From Armillaria gallica (lineage: Eukaryota > Basidiomycota > Agaricomycetes > Agaricales > Physalacriaceae), in contig JBANDB010000012.1 of NCBI GenBank assembly GCA_037576215.1, positions 868,001-932,000 on the forward strand: a stretch of 64,000 nt of DNA. The letters are read 5' to 3'. Below, in pieces: positions 19,630 to 31,578 of the stretch; positions within the stretch are counted from its first letter, which is position 1, and the number at the start of each line of letters is the position of its first letter. The translations under genes and the position numbers were made by a program. The notes below the pieces were generated by a model. The model saw nothing but the letters and a program-made list of their open reading frames with translations, did no database searches and was not told the origin of the DNA.

Positions 19630-19636
19630 TTATATA
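19630..19636 (-). promoter_or_regulatory. Candidate TATA box of the seven-TM gene
   Basis: TATATAA on -, about 80 bp upstream of the start codon at 19551. Core-promoter role is inferred from position. From 19640 to about 21400 I see no gene or repeat that I can name. Confidence 0.4.
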
Positions 19637-21713
19637 GCAGTCATCAGAAAAATGCGCAGTCAACGTCTCAGATCAGGTCCCAGAACGGAGGTCATAGCTC
19701 TCCGATGAGGTTCAGATGGCCAATTTCTTATTAGGTGAGGCGTTGTAAGTGGACCTCGAGACTCGGGAGACAATCAGTTCTGAAGATCCACTCTTTGTCC
19801 ACTCTCCATAATGTCACTCATCGCAACATCACCATAGTGACAGGGATCCCAAGAGGAAGCGCTGTGATCTGACGCCACAAATCATCACGAATTTAAATAG
19901 CTCAGTGTGAGGGTACAAATGCCTTGAGACCAGTCACAACAAGCGCAGCATAAGCATGAGTAGCAGCGATCTGAAAACAATCGCCAGTGAAATCAACTAG
20001 AATCGTCGTTCTCGTTCAGTCGCTCGTATGTCTTTCAATCATAGCGTGGTCAATCACTGCCACAAACTTCGATCAGGCCACTTGAAATGGTTGGGCATCA
20101 CTTGAAGAGGGCCATCATCACATCGATTGAGGTATGGGCTTCGAGATCAGCTGAGACAAGCAAGAGACAACGAAAAAAATGAATCTGAAAAGGCATCAGT
20201 CGCGTGAAACCTGTTGATGGTTCCAAACACAATGGAAGACGGTAGGGTTAATCTAAGGTATGCCTGAGTTCCGTGGTCTAGCGAGGCGAGAGGTTGTGAT
20301 ACATATCAACTCTGATCCGCGACCAGCGTTAGAACCCATCAGCTTCCATTATTTCCCGAATTATAACTTTGGGCAGACCGCGTGTCCCCAGAGTTCGTAG
20401 AGTTAGCAGCAGGAGCAGGTTGGGCGCTTAAGAAAGCACTGAAAGGATTGAATCTAATTTGATTGTCATAGTTGTGATCGACGACCGACCGTAATCTGGA
20501 AACACAATTGGACAGTATACTAGTGACGCGGTCGACCAACTGAGCCGTATAGGAACAGGGTAGTCATAGCAGTGGCAGGGACAGCACCGCTACGGATTCC
20601 GGAGGCTCATCTAGGAACCAAAAGCGCAATTTAGCAAAGACGTTCGGACAAAAGCATCCATCATCCATCATCCATCCAGTGCTACGACTATTTCTTGTGC
20701 ACCGCTCTGAGATATGCCAATACCATTAGGACGTGGTTGAAACGTAGTTGAAACGAGCGAACGACATTGATAGGCCCAAATCGGAAATGTGAGGTCGATC
20801 TGGAGATCCACAATGAACGTGCGGACCCAACCAAAGCGATACGACTGCAGACGCAATTAGATCAATGTCTAACAAACGAAGAATGTGCGCACCTCGGGCG
20901 CAAATCCTTGCAATTACCTCAAGTATCGCCGGCCTGATTCTCCCGCTTAGTATGACTCCTCCTGTCGACCCTCCTGACGGTTGATGGCATGCGGGAGTGC
21001 GGGGTGATTCATCCTTAATGATGTAGGGCCACACACCATTAGAGGATAAATCGAGGGATTTCTAGTAGATACACCTACTGTTGCCTTCGTTTCCGTCCCA
21101 GAAAATTGAAACCGATACATTTGCAAGCCATTTTCTTTCCCAGCAGGCCGGAATACCAAACTTTAGAGACCTGCGAACACAACGAGCGCCAGCAATGAAA
21201 TAAAATGATGCCCGTACCTCCCTTAGCATTGTTCTAGCCCAAGACCGTGGATCAATCACATAGCGTCCGCGCGAGCCTGCGCTTAGAAGATCATTGAAAA
21301 TATTATACAGTAAACACACTAGAAATCATCCAGGCAAAAGAGCTGATTGCTCTGTCCTCGGCCGTAACAGTACGCAGGATCTTCCAGGTTAGCGTTCAAT
21401 TCGCTTGTCACAAAGGTACGGTTGGGCAAAAGGTAGGCAAGTTAACCCTAGAGAGTTGGGGTTGGCTACGTTCGTGTCGAAAGAAATAATGCACGCACCA
21501 CATCCATTCCTTTACGACTCCCTAACAATCCTAGTGTGTATAGAAAGTATCCCCCTCGATGACTCCGAGTTTTGCTGATGGTCAAATACTGGCCTTAGTG
21601 CTAGAAATGGCAAAGCTCCATGGTCGGTCGTCCAGTAGAGGTTTGGAAGAGAAAATTCTCGTGTTCTCTTGGCTTGGTGGCTCAAAGTAGTCGCCCTGGG
21701 TCCTGCAGTCATC

Positions 21714-22330
21714 TTTTGTTTTTTGTTTTTTGTTTTTTTTGGATTCAGCATTTGATTAACCGCTACAAGTACACTATCTACTAAGACGCGGTGGAGGTAC
21801 CGGTCCTCAGGCTCCCTCCTTCCCTCTCGTTCCGGTCCCTCCGCTCATTAATCTGATTTCTACTGGGAGATCGGCGTATGGTGTGGAGTATAGTAGCGAA
21901 CGTTTATGGTACTTTTGCGCCCGGAGTTGGGCTAATCAGGTTGCTTCTGCGGTTGGCCGTGGCCGTGGAGTGTGGTGTAAAGATGTGTCATGCTGGCTGT
22001 GTCCCTCTGATGTGTCGGGTGTGCTTCGCCTACCCGTGTTCATCATCTGTGTCACTGTCCTCTTCCCACCATTCTCTTTCTGCTTCCTCCTCGGGTTCTG
22101 GGGCGAGCCTCGTGCTTCGCAATCCCCCTGATTGAGTGAACGCTCCAGTGCTCTCGATGAATTCACTGAGTGCTGTAATCCCCTCCTTGGTGCCCAGTAT
22201 GTCTGGCAGGTACAGGTGTCTTGACCCATTCCGGAGTATCCCCCGTTCATCCTCATAGCGAGGGCACTCGCGAATAATATGTTCACGTGTCTGAAATCGT
22301 TCGCCGCAGGGGCAGTCAACGTCCTTATCT
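21714..22330 (-). mobile_element. 5'-truncated LINE (non-LTR retrotransposon) 3' fragment
   Basis: 617 bp on -, flanked by a perfect 14-bp target duplication (gtcctgcagtcatc at 21700-21713 and 22331-22344). It encodes the C-terminal end of a LINE polyprotein: VDCPCGERFQTREHIIREC (Cys/His motif after the RT), PRYEDERGILR, LGTKEGITALSEFIESTGAF, and an acidic end. It finishes in an A-rich tail with an AAAAAAC unit (21714-21740). The paralogous site near 26003 lacks the insert, confirming the boundaries. It is dead on arrival through 5' truncation. Confidence 0.88.
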
Positions 22331-23350
22331 GTCCTGCAGTCATCGACTCGGATTGATTGCGCGCTGTTCAGGAAGAAAGATACGAGGTAACGCACGTGGT
22401 CATGATGCGATCAAAATTTCAAAATCTCGAATCTTGTCCTTCGTACACCCACTGACTCGGACTCATACAATTTTATCTTCAGGTACCGTGTGTTCCGACC
22501 TAACATCTTTCTCTAGGATTAAAAAGCCAGTGATTCTTGGAAACGAGTAAGAGACCTCGAATTGAACCAGGCGACGGACCAAGTGAGCGTTATTCCACTC
22601 GTCTGTTACTCCTTGACTGGTGGGCCTAAAAAAGAAGGCTTAGGAACAGCACAGTCTGGAAGCAAGAGGGACGGACTTACTGCCCTCACCCTTCCCTGCA
22701 TGCATGAAAATGACAAACGAGCCGGAGAGGAATCCCATTCGCCCTCAAGGCCTCATTGGGTAAGCTCTTCTTGACCTTCAAGCTGAGATAGCACACCTGA
22801 GCCAAAAAGTTAAACAGTTTGTTTGCACGTCGAGCAGGCCTTCGAATTGAACGAGAAGGCATTTCCATAAAATCCCTGCTTGGACAGCGACTCGAACCAC
22901 CAATGTACCCTTTTACACGCTGGGCCACGTTCCGCTTCCTAATACACCTGCGAAAATATGCTGTTCAGACAGAGGTGCCGATCTAGCGCGTGAACTTGCT
23001 CCATGTCAGAAGCAGTGAACAACGGCGAAAATGGTAGCAGTCATGATATTCAGGTGTATTGTATGCCCACACCCAACAGCGAGCTTCTTCACAAGAACCA
23101 AGTAACGGTTGATTAAACACCGCAGACGGTGTCGACGCGAGCATATAATATTACAAAACAGGCACCTATACGCATTCATCTTCGTCTCACAAAATGGAGG
23201 CGCGTCGAATGCGGATAGGACAACGCATGCACATTCATGCTCAAATGAGCACGAGTTAAGCGGGGAGGAAGTCCTTTCCCAGGACAGCACCGTTCTAGTT
23301 CTGTCCCAAAATAATAACAAAATGACATATGCCCTGATCATAATAGACAG

Positions 23351-23410
23351 GACCCCGACTCGAACTAGGTGACCAACCAGACGAGTATTCCATTCGTCCA
23401 TGGCCTCTCT
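23351..23410 (-). repeat. tRNA-derived element, family C
   Basis: On - it reads GGCCATGGACGAATGGAATA (A-box-like) to GTTCGAGTCGGGGTC (B-box-like) in about 55-60 nt, too short for a full tRNA. Relatives are at 27652-27702 (-) and 47452-47493 (+). Confidence 0.55.
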
Positions 23411-23918
23411 GCTCATGGGTCGGAATATATCTCGAAAAATGGTTCCATCTCGATGATTGCAATCACGAGTTCTGTAGTCCTAGTCATTGAAAAACAGCAG
23501 CGGAATTTCGGAACAAACAAAGAGGGCGGGTACATGAAACTGCCTCTGCTTGCATATTGGATTGAACGGAGGACTGACATACTGCGCAGACTGGCAGTGA
23601 GAGATAATTCCATGTTGTTAGGAAGTCGGACAGGACTCTTGCCCATAAGTATGTCCAGGCCCTCGGATATGAAATTGAGAGAAAGACAAATCAAGCGCAA
23701 CTCAGAAAAGCAGAAGGACATCGAAAGCGAAAGAACCTAGCGACCATATCCCGAATAACGGAACCAGGATGCAATGACGGAAAGCGTATTTTCAGGATAC
23801 AATGAAGCAGCATTTAGAAAGGTTTCTGTTGGCTGAAAAAAAATAGTACCTGTACACCTCGCTTTTCACTTCAGCCGACTTGAACAAAGTGGTCATCTAT
23901 CGATCGCTCTATTATGAC

Positions 23919-23985
23919 AGGAGCCAGAACCGAACAAGCTCTATGCGCGGTTCCGAAGTGCCATCATGTCATGAAGTGCAAAGGC
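23919..23985 (-). repeat. tRNA-derived element, family M
   Basis: B-box-like end GTTCGGTTCTGGCTC and an A-box-like TGATGGCACTTCGGAACC. Relatives on - are at 24293-24355, 28008-28068, 28378-28445, 30331-30410, 35438-35475 and 37362-37425. They share the frame CAT(C/G)ATG...GATTG/CGAAC...GAGC. Confidence 0.5.
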
Positions 23986-24163
23986 GATCATACATAATGC
24001 AGCAGCGGGGTGTTACATAGTTGACACGAGCGAAGCACAAAACGACGGCTGTTTCGACAGAGAGGAGAGCGTGTTTACAAGTAGACCGATGCATTAAGTA
24101 GAAAAATAGAGTCCAAGACGTGGAGTGTTCACCCGAGCTTTGCGCCTTTGCAAAACATACAAT

Positions 24164-24223
24164 TCCGTCTAGCCGACTAAACGCGATATCGGCGACACAC
24201 TGTACCATATGAGCTAAGAGGGA
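24164..24223 (-). pseudogene. tRNA-Thr-derived pseudogene
   Basis: Keeps acceptor ends TCCCTCT/AGACGGA (one mismatch) and part of the D arm (TTAGCTCATATGGTACA). The anticodon arm is gone; length is 60 nt against 73 for the intact gene. Confidence 0.6.
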
Positions 24224-25599
24224 TTGGTGGTATACAAAGCGATAGTTGCAGGGGCAGCGAGAAAAAACATTTTTAAGAGATCGGACATCACAGCACGAGC
24301 TAGGATCGAACAAGCGCTGTACGCAGTCCCAATGCGTCATCATGCCGTGGAGTGATATACATAACGCAGCAAATCATGTGAGCAGCTGGGTGTTATATCA
24401 GCAATGAAGTATGGAAGGACAGTTGTTTTGAGAAAGACGAGGCTCGGAGGGAGGTGCATCCACGAGTTAGGCCGATGTGTGTAGGAAAGAAACAAAGAGG
24501 GCGACGATCCGGATCAGCAGGCCAGCACCACTGACATGTAAGCAACGAGGAGGGGTGGAGGAAGGCGAAGTGCGGGTGGTGGAGCTTGATGAGGCTGACT
24601 GAGAGGTAGTAGACTCAGGTGTGGCGGTGAAGGCATATCTATATGCGGACCTAAAGTATGCTTGGTGTGAACGAGTAGGCTCACATAGACGAATGCACGC
24701 AGACACTAACCAGATCATCAATGCATCATCAGCGACCGATCATCATCTAGTCAGGTTAGAGGCCTTCCATAAACGCTTAGGCAAGAACCCGCTGCAACTA
24801 CAAAATCAGAACGATGTCGAAAAGAAGAAAATACGCTCGCACCTCGCCCTCCCGCTTTCTCATGCGCCTCCGTTCCTTCATGCGTAACGTCAAGGGAACA
24901 CAGGTCTCGGCCCATATGCAGACATCCTGTCTTTCTATCGCGTCCCAAAAATGCCCAAAGATGAAAAGGGAGACAGGACGGTCGACCTGCTCGCGTGGGT
25001 GACCCGAGAAGTCAATCTGGATAGCTAAAATTGGCGACGCCTTGACGTTGGAGGAACGAATACGCACCTTCCTGTGCATTAGACAATTTTGCCCTTGATT
25101 TCAGCATCGCAGGAGCCGCGCGTCAGGCTCAGAACCTGGAGCGAGTGTCGATGGAAGTGGAAGAGGAGAAGCGTGTATTTTTCCACGGTCGAATGTAGCT
25201 CGTCTATCGCGACTGCCGTTTATAAGTGTGGTTCACTCGCAGCTTTTGTACAATCTGGATAGACCCGAAATTAGAGAGACGTCAAGCCACAGAAGGGATG
25301 CCCGCACTTGAGACCCATCAATCATCGGTCTGCTCCAGGCTACAAGTTCGTCCCAACATCGACTCGTCGAGGGTAATGTTGAACTAATTCGTACGTATGC
25401 GTCTCCGATTACTCTTCTCCTCGTGTTCTCTAACATCACTGGCGGCCTCTAGTTGCCCGGTCTGGAAAACGTTGACGGAGGACGGACACATCCACGCAGG
25501 CATCTTTGTGTTTTTGTCGATGTGCTGTAATTCTATGCTTAGACGATAATTGAGAAATAAGACTATACAATAGATGCACCTACCAGGGAACAAGACCGA

Positions 25600-28500
25600 T
25601 GGCTCTGACCTTGGTCTCCAGTCACGATTCGTGAATCAGTACACGCATGTTAACGTTAAACTCGCATGGCGCAGAGGTGTGGTTGGGAGAAGAAGCGAGT
25701 AGGGCTGATCTGGAGAGTTGGAATCGGCGACACCCACGTCGAAAGAACAATGCATGCACCCCCCATAGATTTCTTGCCGGCTCCACAACAACCCTAGTAT
25801 GGGTAGAAAATCTTGGCAGTATCCGCCTCAAATGACTGCGACTCAATGTTTTGCTGATAATCGAATACTGAGCATCGAGCCAGGCATTGAATGGAGACGG
25901 CCCTATCAGAGGAGATAGCTGCAAAGCTTCGTGCATTCTCTGGTCGGTCGTGTAATAAGTCGCGGGCTTTATTTGTGATACGAAGTAGTCGCTGTGGTTC
26001 TGCAGGCATCGACTCCGACCAATGCTTCGAAGCTTCGAAGTCGTAGTGTGTAGTGAGGGCAGGAGATGAAGAAAACACGAGGTCACGCACGTGGTCATGA
26101 CGCGATCAAAAAGTCAAAAATCCTTCTTGGATACGCACCCCGGGGTCATCAAAGTGAATAACCGTGACCTCGTCGCATTGGAGAAAAAGAAGGGCTCCTC
26201 ACTCTGGCAAGTCAATCAGCCCAGGTGGGAATTCCACTCGTCCATCGCATGGCTACCGACGAGACAAAGTATTCATACGCATTGTTGGCAGAATCAAGTC
26301 ACCAGTCGCCGGTCCTTCAAGCTTGCTGCTTGACTTGAACGTTTGAACACTCGGCGAGCTTCGATATTATTGGCTACACCAATATCAGTCACGTTTTTAT
26401 TTGCTAGAACTTGCGACACAACGAAATTAATCAGCGCTAACCGTCATCACTACCCTCTCCATCCGGTTTCAGATTTTCCTTACGGTTCGACAAGGGCTGC
26501 TTTCTCGCATATACCTGCACAGCTTTCCAAGTCGTTCTGTCCGGCATCACAGCTCACCCTCGACTAGGACGTGTGTGATCGGACAAACCGATGCTTGTGA
26601 CCGATAGCTTGGATGTTTCGGGATGCTTGTCTACATGTCTCTTCCTTCCTATCACTCCTCCCAGCTCAGTCCTACTTTTATGAAGAATTAGGATCGTCAA
26701 GCCTCGGCTTTGTTATTAATCCTACGATTCAGTTTCTGGTAATGCGTATTCAAAAGCCGTGCAATTGGGGAGGAAGTATCTTCAGGCGCTACTGTCCAGT
26801 GTCCCTCTCTGCATCATACTCAGGACGCAAAAAAACCACAAACATCGGAAACTAAGGAACCCCGAATCGAACGAGGTGACAGACCAAGTGAGAGCTTTCC
26901 CACTTATCTATGACTCCTTGATGGCTCCTTGATTGACGGACCTAAGAAGAACGAAGAGCACGGTTTGAAAGAAAGAGAGATGGAGTCGCAAAGAAAGTTT
27001 GAACGAGCCAGATATTCACGTCTTTTATCCTTGAGGGCGGGTAAGCTCTTCTCGACCTCGAAGAAAGGCAGTCATTAACACCGAGAGGGCATACTCGTGC
27101 CAAAAAGTCATGAATCTCCGATGGAATTGGTAGAGCAGGCCCTCGAATCAAACGAGGAGGATATATGCACAACTTAATCCCCGCTTGGACAACGACTCGA
27201 ACCGGCGATGTACCCTTTTACGCGCTGGGTCATGGAGTGTTTCCTGATAGCAATACGACTGGCCCCTGGGTTGAAACAAAGTTAAAATACGCGTAGACGA
27301 GTCGTGATTTGGCGTGTACCCCATGTCAGAAGCGGTGTACAGCGAAAATAGTATCAGAAAAACAGCGATCTTCTTTAAAGGAGCTGAGTAATGGTTACCG
27401 GCGGAGAAGCATGTTCCAAGCACTCAGCACATAAATGAAATGATTTTACAGGTGACGCACATACCAACCCCGCATTCACCTCCGTCTCGTAATACAACAG
27501 CCCTCCAACGCCAGACCTCCAATGTCTGTTCCTGCTCAAGTGAGTACGAGCCTGAAACAGAGTTAAATTCATGCGGAGCACGTCCTTTCCCATGGCTCCT
27601 CCGTTCTCGCTCTGTCCCAAAAATAACAGAAACCGCCATTCGCAATAGACAGGACCCCGACTCCAACGAGGTGGACGTGATTTCCATTCGTCTATGGCCT
27701 CTCTGCTCTTTATAAAATGAATTGAACTACCATGGTCAAACTCTCGAAGAATGGCACCACGTTGGTGAAGCACTCACATATTGCCATCACGAGCTTAGTG
27801 TTCCTAGTCATTAAAATTCCTAGTACCCAAGAACTCTGGACTTAAAGATAAAGCAGTACAGGGATCGAACGAAGATGGCGGGTCCACGAGGACGTGCTCT
27901 GCCAACGGAGCTCAGAGGAACTGCTAGTATGGAATTCGAGCAATAGGTCCCGGCGGCGCAGCAAGGGAAAGTGAAAAAGGTTTACCTACAATGACGCATG
28001 GCACGAGCCAGAATCGAACAAGCTCTTTGCGCGGTCTCGAATCGCCATCATGCCATGAAGTGCAAAGGTAGCGCAACGCTAGGGTGTTACATTACTGACA
28101 CGAGCGAGGTAAAGAAAAACAGCTCTTTTGACAGAGAGGAAAGAGATAAACTATGAGCATTTGTGTGAGTCGATGCGCCCCAGTAAAGAAATGGAGTTCA
28201 AGACGTGGAGAGCGATGACCCTATGTTTGCGCCATGAAAGAAAACATACAGTTCCATCTAGCCGACTAAACTCGATACCGGAGAAACGCTGTACTAAATG
28301 AGCTAAGATGGATTGGAGGTAATTTAAAGCAATAGTAGCAGGACAGCAAGAAAAACTCTAGTGCAAAATTGGCATAGGCACGAGCTAGAATCGAACAAGC
28401 ACTGCGCGCAATCCCAATGCGTCATCATGCCGTGGAGTCATATAGCGCAGCAAATCATCTGAGCGGCTGGGTGTTATATCTGTATCAGCAATGAAGAACG

Positions 28501-29080
28501 GAAGGACGGTTGTTTCGAGAAAGACGAGGCAGGTGCATCCGCGAGTTAGGTCGATGTGTCCAGGAAACAAACAAACAAGAGAGCGAGGCTCGGGTCAGCA
28601 GGTCAGGACCATTGATATGTAAGCAACGAGAAGGAAGAGGCGGAAGGCGAAGCACGTATAGGCTTACTGGAGCGTGATGAGACTGACTGAGAGGCTGGTC
28701 CGGATGCGGTGGTGGAGCCGTATCGTAGTGTGAACGAGGAGGCTCACGTAGACGCATGAGGCTTAAACTGACACTAACGAAGACGCAGGCAGAGGCTCAG
28801 CGACCGATCATCTAATCAGGTCAAAGATCCATGAACGTTTGGGCAAGAACCTGCTGCAGCCACAAAATCAGGACGACATCGAGCAGAAGAAACAACGCTC
28901 GCACCTCGCCCTTCAAAGGAACCCAAGTCTCTTCCAATATCATTATGCAGACATCATCCCATCACGTCTCAAAAAAGGCCCAAAGAAGAAAAAAAGGCAA
29001 ACAAGACAGCTGCTCGCGTTGGCGATCAATGGAGTCAATCTATAATACCAAAGTTAGCGACACCTTGACGTGGAAGGAAC
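25600..29080. repeat. Segmental duplication, copy 2
   Basis: Direct-orientation partner of 21400-25080, with the same order of tRNA-like elements and spacer blocks but without the LINE. A partial third copy of the distal block (CAAGAACCCACTCCAGCC-type) lies near 31800-32130. Blocks at 29430-29720 and 32250-32560 (CACGCAGTAGTGAGC) are also paired. Confidence 0.6.
28254..28313 (-). pseudogene. tRNA-Thr-derived pseudogene with compensatory acceptor change
   Basis: Duplicate of 24164-24223. Its acceptor arms are TCCATCT and AGATGGA, that is, both sides of the fourth pair differ from the intact gene (TCCCTCT/AGAGGGA) yet still pair. The anticodon arm is missing. Confidence 0.6.
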
Positions 29081-29778
29081 GAATACATACCTCCTTCAGT
29101 CCGCGCATTCGGACAAAGAATGGATCCGGCCAGGACACGTCAACGGTACCACCAGACACGAACGAAACTCGCTTGCCAGTTTAACTAGCAGATACACAAG
29201 GCCCTTGCTTGAGCTTAGGAAGGGATTGGTGACGCGCTGGCTAGGTGACAGGTGCCCGGGAGATCTCATCCACCCTCATCGAGACTCGAGAGAAGGAAAT
29301 GGCTCTGTTGTAATTTTCAGAGACGCGAACGAAAGAAGAGACGCGAGTACCTCACGAAAGAAGCGCTGTGCGCCGCGCCCCAATGTCTCCCATCCCATTC
29401 TTCGCCCTTCCTGGTGACTGCACATCAATTCGGCGCCGTAACGAGGGATCGCACAGCTTGTTAATCCCCTTCTCCACGCAGTAGTGAGCTAGAGTGGGTG
29501 ACGCCCCAAAGAACAATGCACATGCACCTACTGATTACGAATCCGTCGTGTGAGAGTGAGACAAGGCATGTGCCAACTTCGTGTCAACGCAGGGAAGAGA
29601 ACACAAATTTTCCCACGACTCAATGTCACAAGGTCGGTTTCTCCCCAGGGGCCTATAACTGAAGTAGTAACCTTGACTTGAAAGACGCCAATGAGAACCT
29701 GCCAAGACCATCCACGTCGTCTTTGCCACTACTCACTAAAAATGACTGATGCACTGTTGGGCAGTTCTCAGTGACATT

Positions 29779-29832
29779 GGCCGGGATCGAACCAGCAACA
29801 GTGCTGCTCTCTAAGTGTTACACCATAATGCC
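29779..29832 (-). repeat. tRNA-derived element, family G
   Basis: On -: GGCATTATGGTGTAACACTT at one end and GGTTCGATCCCGGCC at the other, 54 nt. An A-box and a B-box are recognisable, with no room for a full anticodon arm. Confidence 0.55.
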
Positions 29833-30168
29833 TGTACACGCGGACTGGGGATTATGATTTACTATGTACATGTAATCAACTGCATGATTGGAGACGCTCA
29901 CCACAGCGCGGGATGACCCGCTCAGCACCAATTCAGTTTACGCACTGCTCCGAGTCGTGCATTCATTCCCTCGGATAGGATTCGGAATAAACACTAACCC
30001 TTCTCTCTTCGTTGGGTGCGAATCCGAACGACGGTATCTATGAAACCCTTGGTATTTTCTCGCTACACAATGATTAATAACTGCAAGAGTGGAAGTTGAA
30101 CATTCACATGGCTACGCACCGGGACAGAGCATTTATCCAGGCAAAAGTTATACCGTTGATGCTCAAGT

Positions 30169-30247
30169 TCCCTCTAACCAGCTTGTCCCCCGAAGCCGAT
30201 GCCCCTCATTTTCTAGTGACGCGCTCTACGAAGTGAGCTAGGAGGGA
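30169..30247 (-). pseudogene. tRNA-Thr(AGT)-derived pseudogene
   Basis: Acceptor TCCCTCC/AGAGGGA, D arm and the CGTCACTAG part of the anticodon arm are kept. The T arm is ruined (GACAAGCTGG in place of GTCGTTCAAGTCGG). Confidence 0.65.
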
Positions 30248-30667
30248 ATAATACCCAGATGCAAGTAGGTCGACAGAAGAAGAGAGGGAGAAAAAATCGG
30301 TATCCTTCCTATACGCTTATCGCATCCGGCTCGAATCGAACGAACTCTTCTACGCCCTGGAACTGTCCCGATGTGCTATAACGCTGTGAAAGACAAAGGA
30401 TTCGGGGGTGTCAAACGTCGCTGCAAAGGAAGAACATGCGGATAAGTACACCACAAGTGGGAAGGTTAATATGGGACTCTGGAACGAATCACGCAAAGAG
30501 AGCATTTCCTTCCCCATGATGGAAGGCCTACCAGTGTTGAATTTTGGAATAAAGTGCGAAGCGAAATGAAAGGAGAGACTGATTCGAAAGAGTATGACCC
30601 GGGCTAATGCTGATTTTGCCGTTCAATCTTTGCGAGAAAAACCGATGATGCTTTCATCCTTCACTAT

Positions 30668-30728
30668 GCCATCTAGCTGGAATCGAACCAGACTCAGGTT
30701 CCACTTGAACCACTACACCATTAATGGC
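30668..30728 (-). repeat. tRNA-derived element, family G
   Basis: On -: GCCATTAATGGTGTAGTGG ... GTCTGGTTCGATTCCAGC ... ATGGC. The ends pair (GCCAT/ATGGC), the T arm is perfect, and a GGTTC/GAACC hairpin replaces the D and anticodon arms. Confidence 0.6.
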
Positions 30729-31272
30729 TATGACAGATAAGGAGTGCCTTCCCCCAGATTCTGAATCGTTAATCTCGAGTTGATTCTAATTCTTCTCTGA
30801 GCTGGGAGTTGACTGCATCTCAGCAATATGAGCCGCGTGAGCCGATTGGACGAGATGACAAACCAGATGCTCTGGTAGAATGAATCATAATATCAGGGAG
30901 TCGCGACAAATGCTGGGGAACAAGAGTGCGAGCACCAGATCGAACACGATAGGGCGGACTCACAAAGCCTCTGCTGCTGGATGACTAGGGAAGAAAAGAA
31001 ATAATTGAGGAATATTTGCAGTTTTCCCAAAGGCCATAGTGTTACGGTCCAGCTCCAAGGATTCACCACACGATGGGATCGAATCAGCATTGGATCATAA
31101 TGCCGATACACCGATATCTTTCACAACACTTGAAGGGGCGCCAAACAAGGGTAGGAGGAGGGCTCCTCACCATGAATCAAAATTAATGAGTCGCCTTGAA
31201 CAACGCTGACTTGCTTGGGAACCAAAACACTGTGGCCATGGTATCACTAAAATCATCAATTTTCTGTGCGAC

Positions 31273-31330
31273 GGCATGATGTGGAATCGAACCAGAAAGG
31301 GTGCTCCTCAGTGAACCGTTGCACCATAAC
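31273..31330 (-). repeat. tRNA-derived element, family G
   Basis: On -: GTTATGGTGCAACGGTTCAC ... CTGGTTCGATTCCACATC. A degenerate neighbour lies at 31065-31105. Confidence 0.5.
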
Positions 31331-31506
31331 ACTGGTACTGGACTCCACGATTTAGCGGCTCGAAAGAGAACACGAAAGACCCACAAGTTTTGAATTCGGG
31401 ACGAAGATAGAATAAAGCGGCGAGGGAAACAAAAACACAGGAGAGACTGACCGTTTCGAGGTTCGGCCTTTGCAAGAAAAAACTGGTTGTGACATTCAAC
31501 CTAACT

Positions 31507-31578
31507 ATGCCATTAAGCAGCTAGAATCGAACCAGAATGCCAGCGATATTTCCTCGTGAACCGTTGCACCATTTATGC
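31507..31578 (-). repeat. tRNA-derived element, family G
   Basis: On -: ATGGTGCAACGGTTCACGAG ... CTGGTTCGATTCTAGCTG; about 70 nt, near full tRNA length but not foldable into a standard cloverleaf by eye. Confidence 0.5.

Larger units (their letters stand above)
21400..25080. repeat. Segmental duplication, copy 1
   Basis: Shares ordered blocks with 25600-29080, in direct orientation. Examples are the 'caacaaccctagtatgg' neighbourhood (21528 / 25790), a block with GCACGTGGTCATGA (22399 / 26089), tRNA-like families in the same order, and a block with AAGAACCCGCTGCAAC (24783 / about 28846). Copy 1 additionally holds the LINE fragment. Similarity is judged by eye and is patchy, so these are old duplicates. 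Confidence 0.6.
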
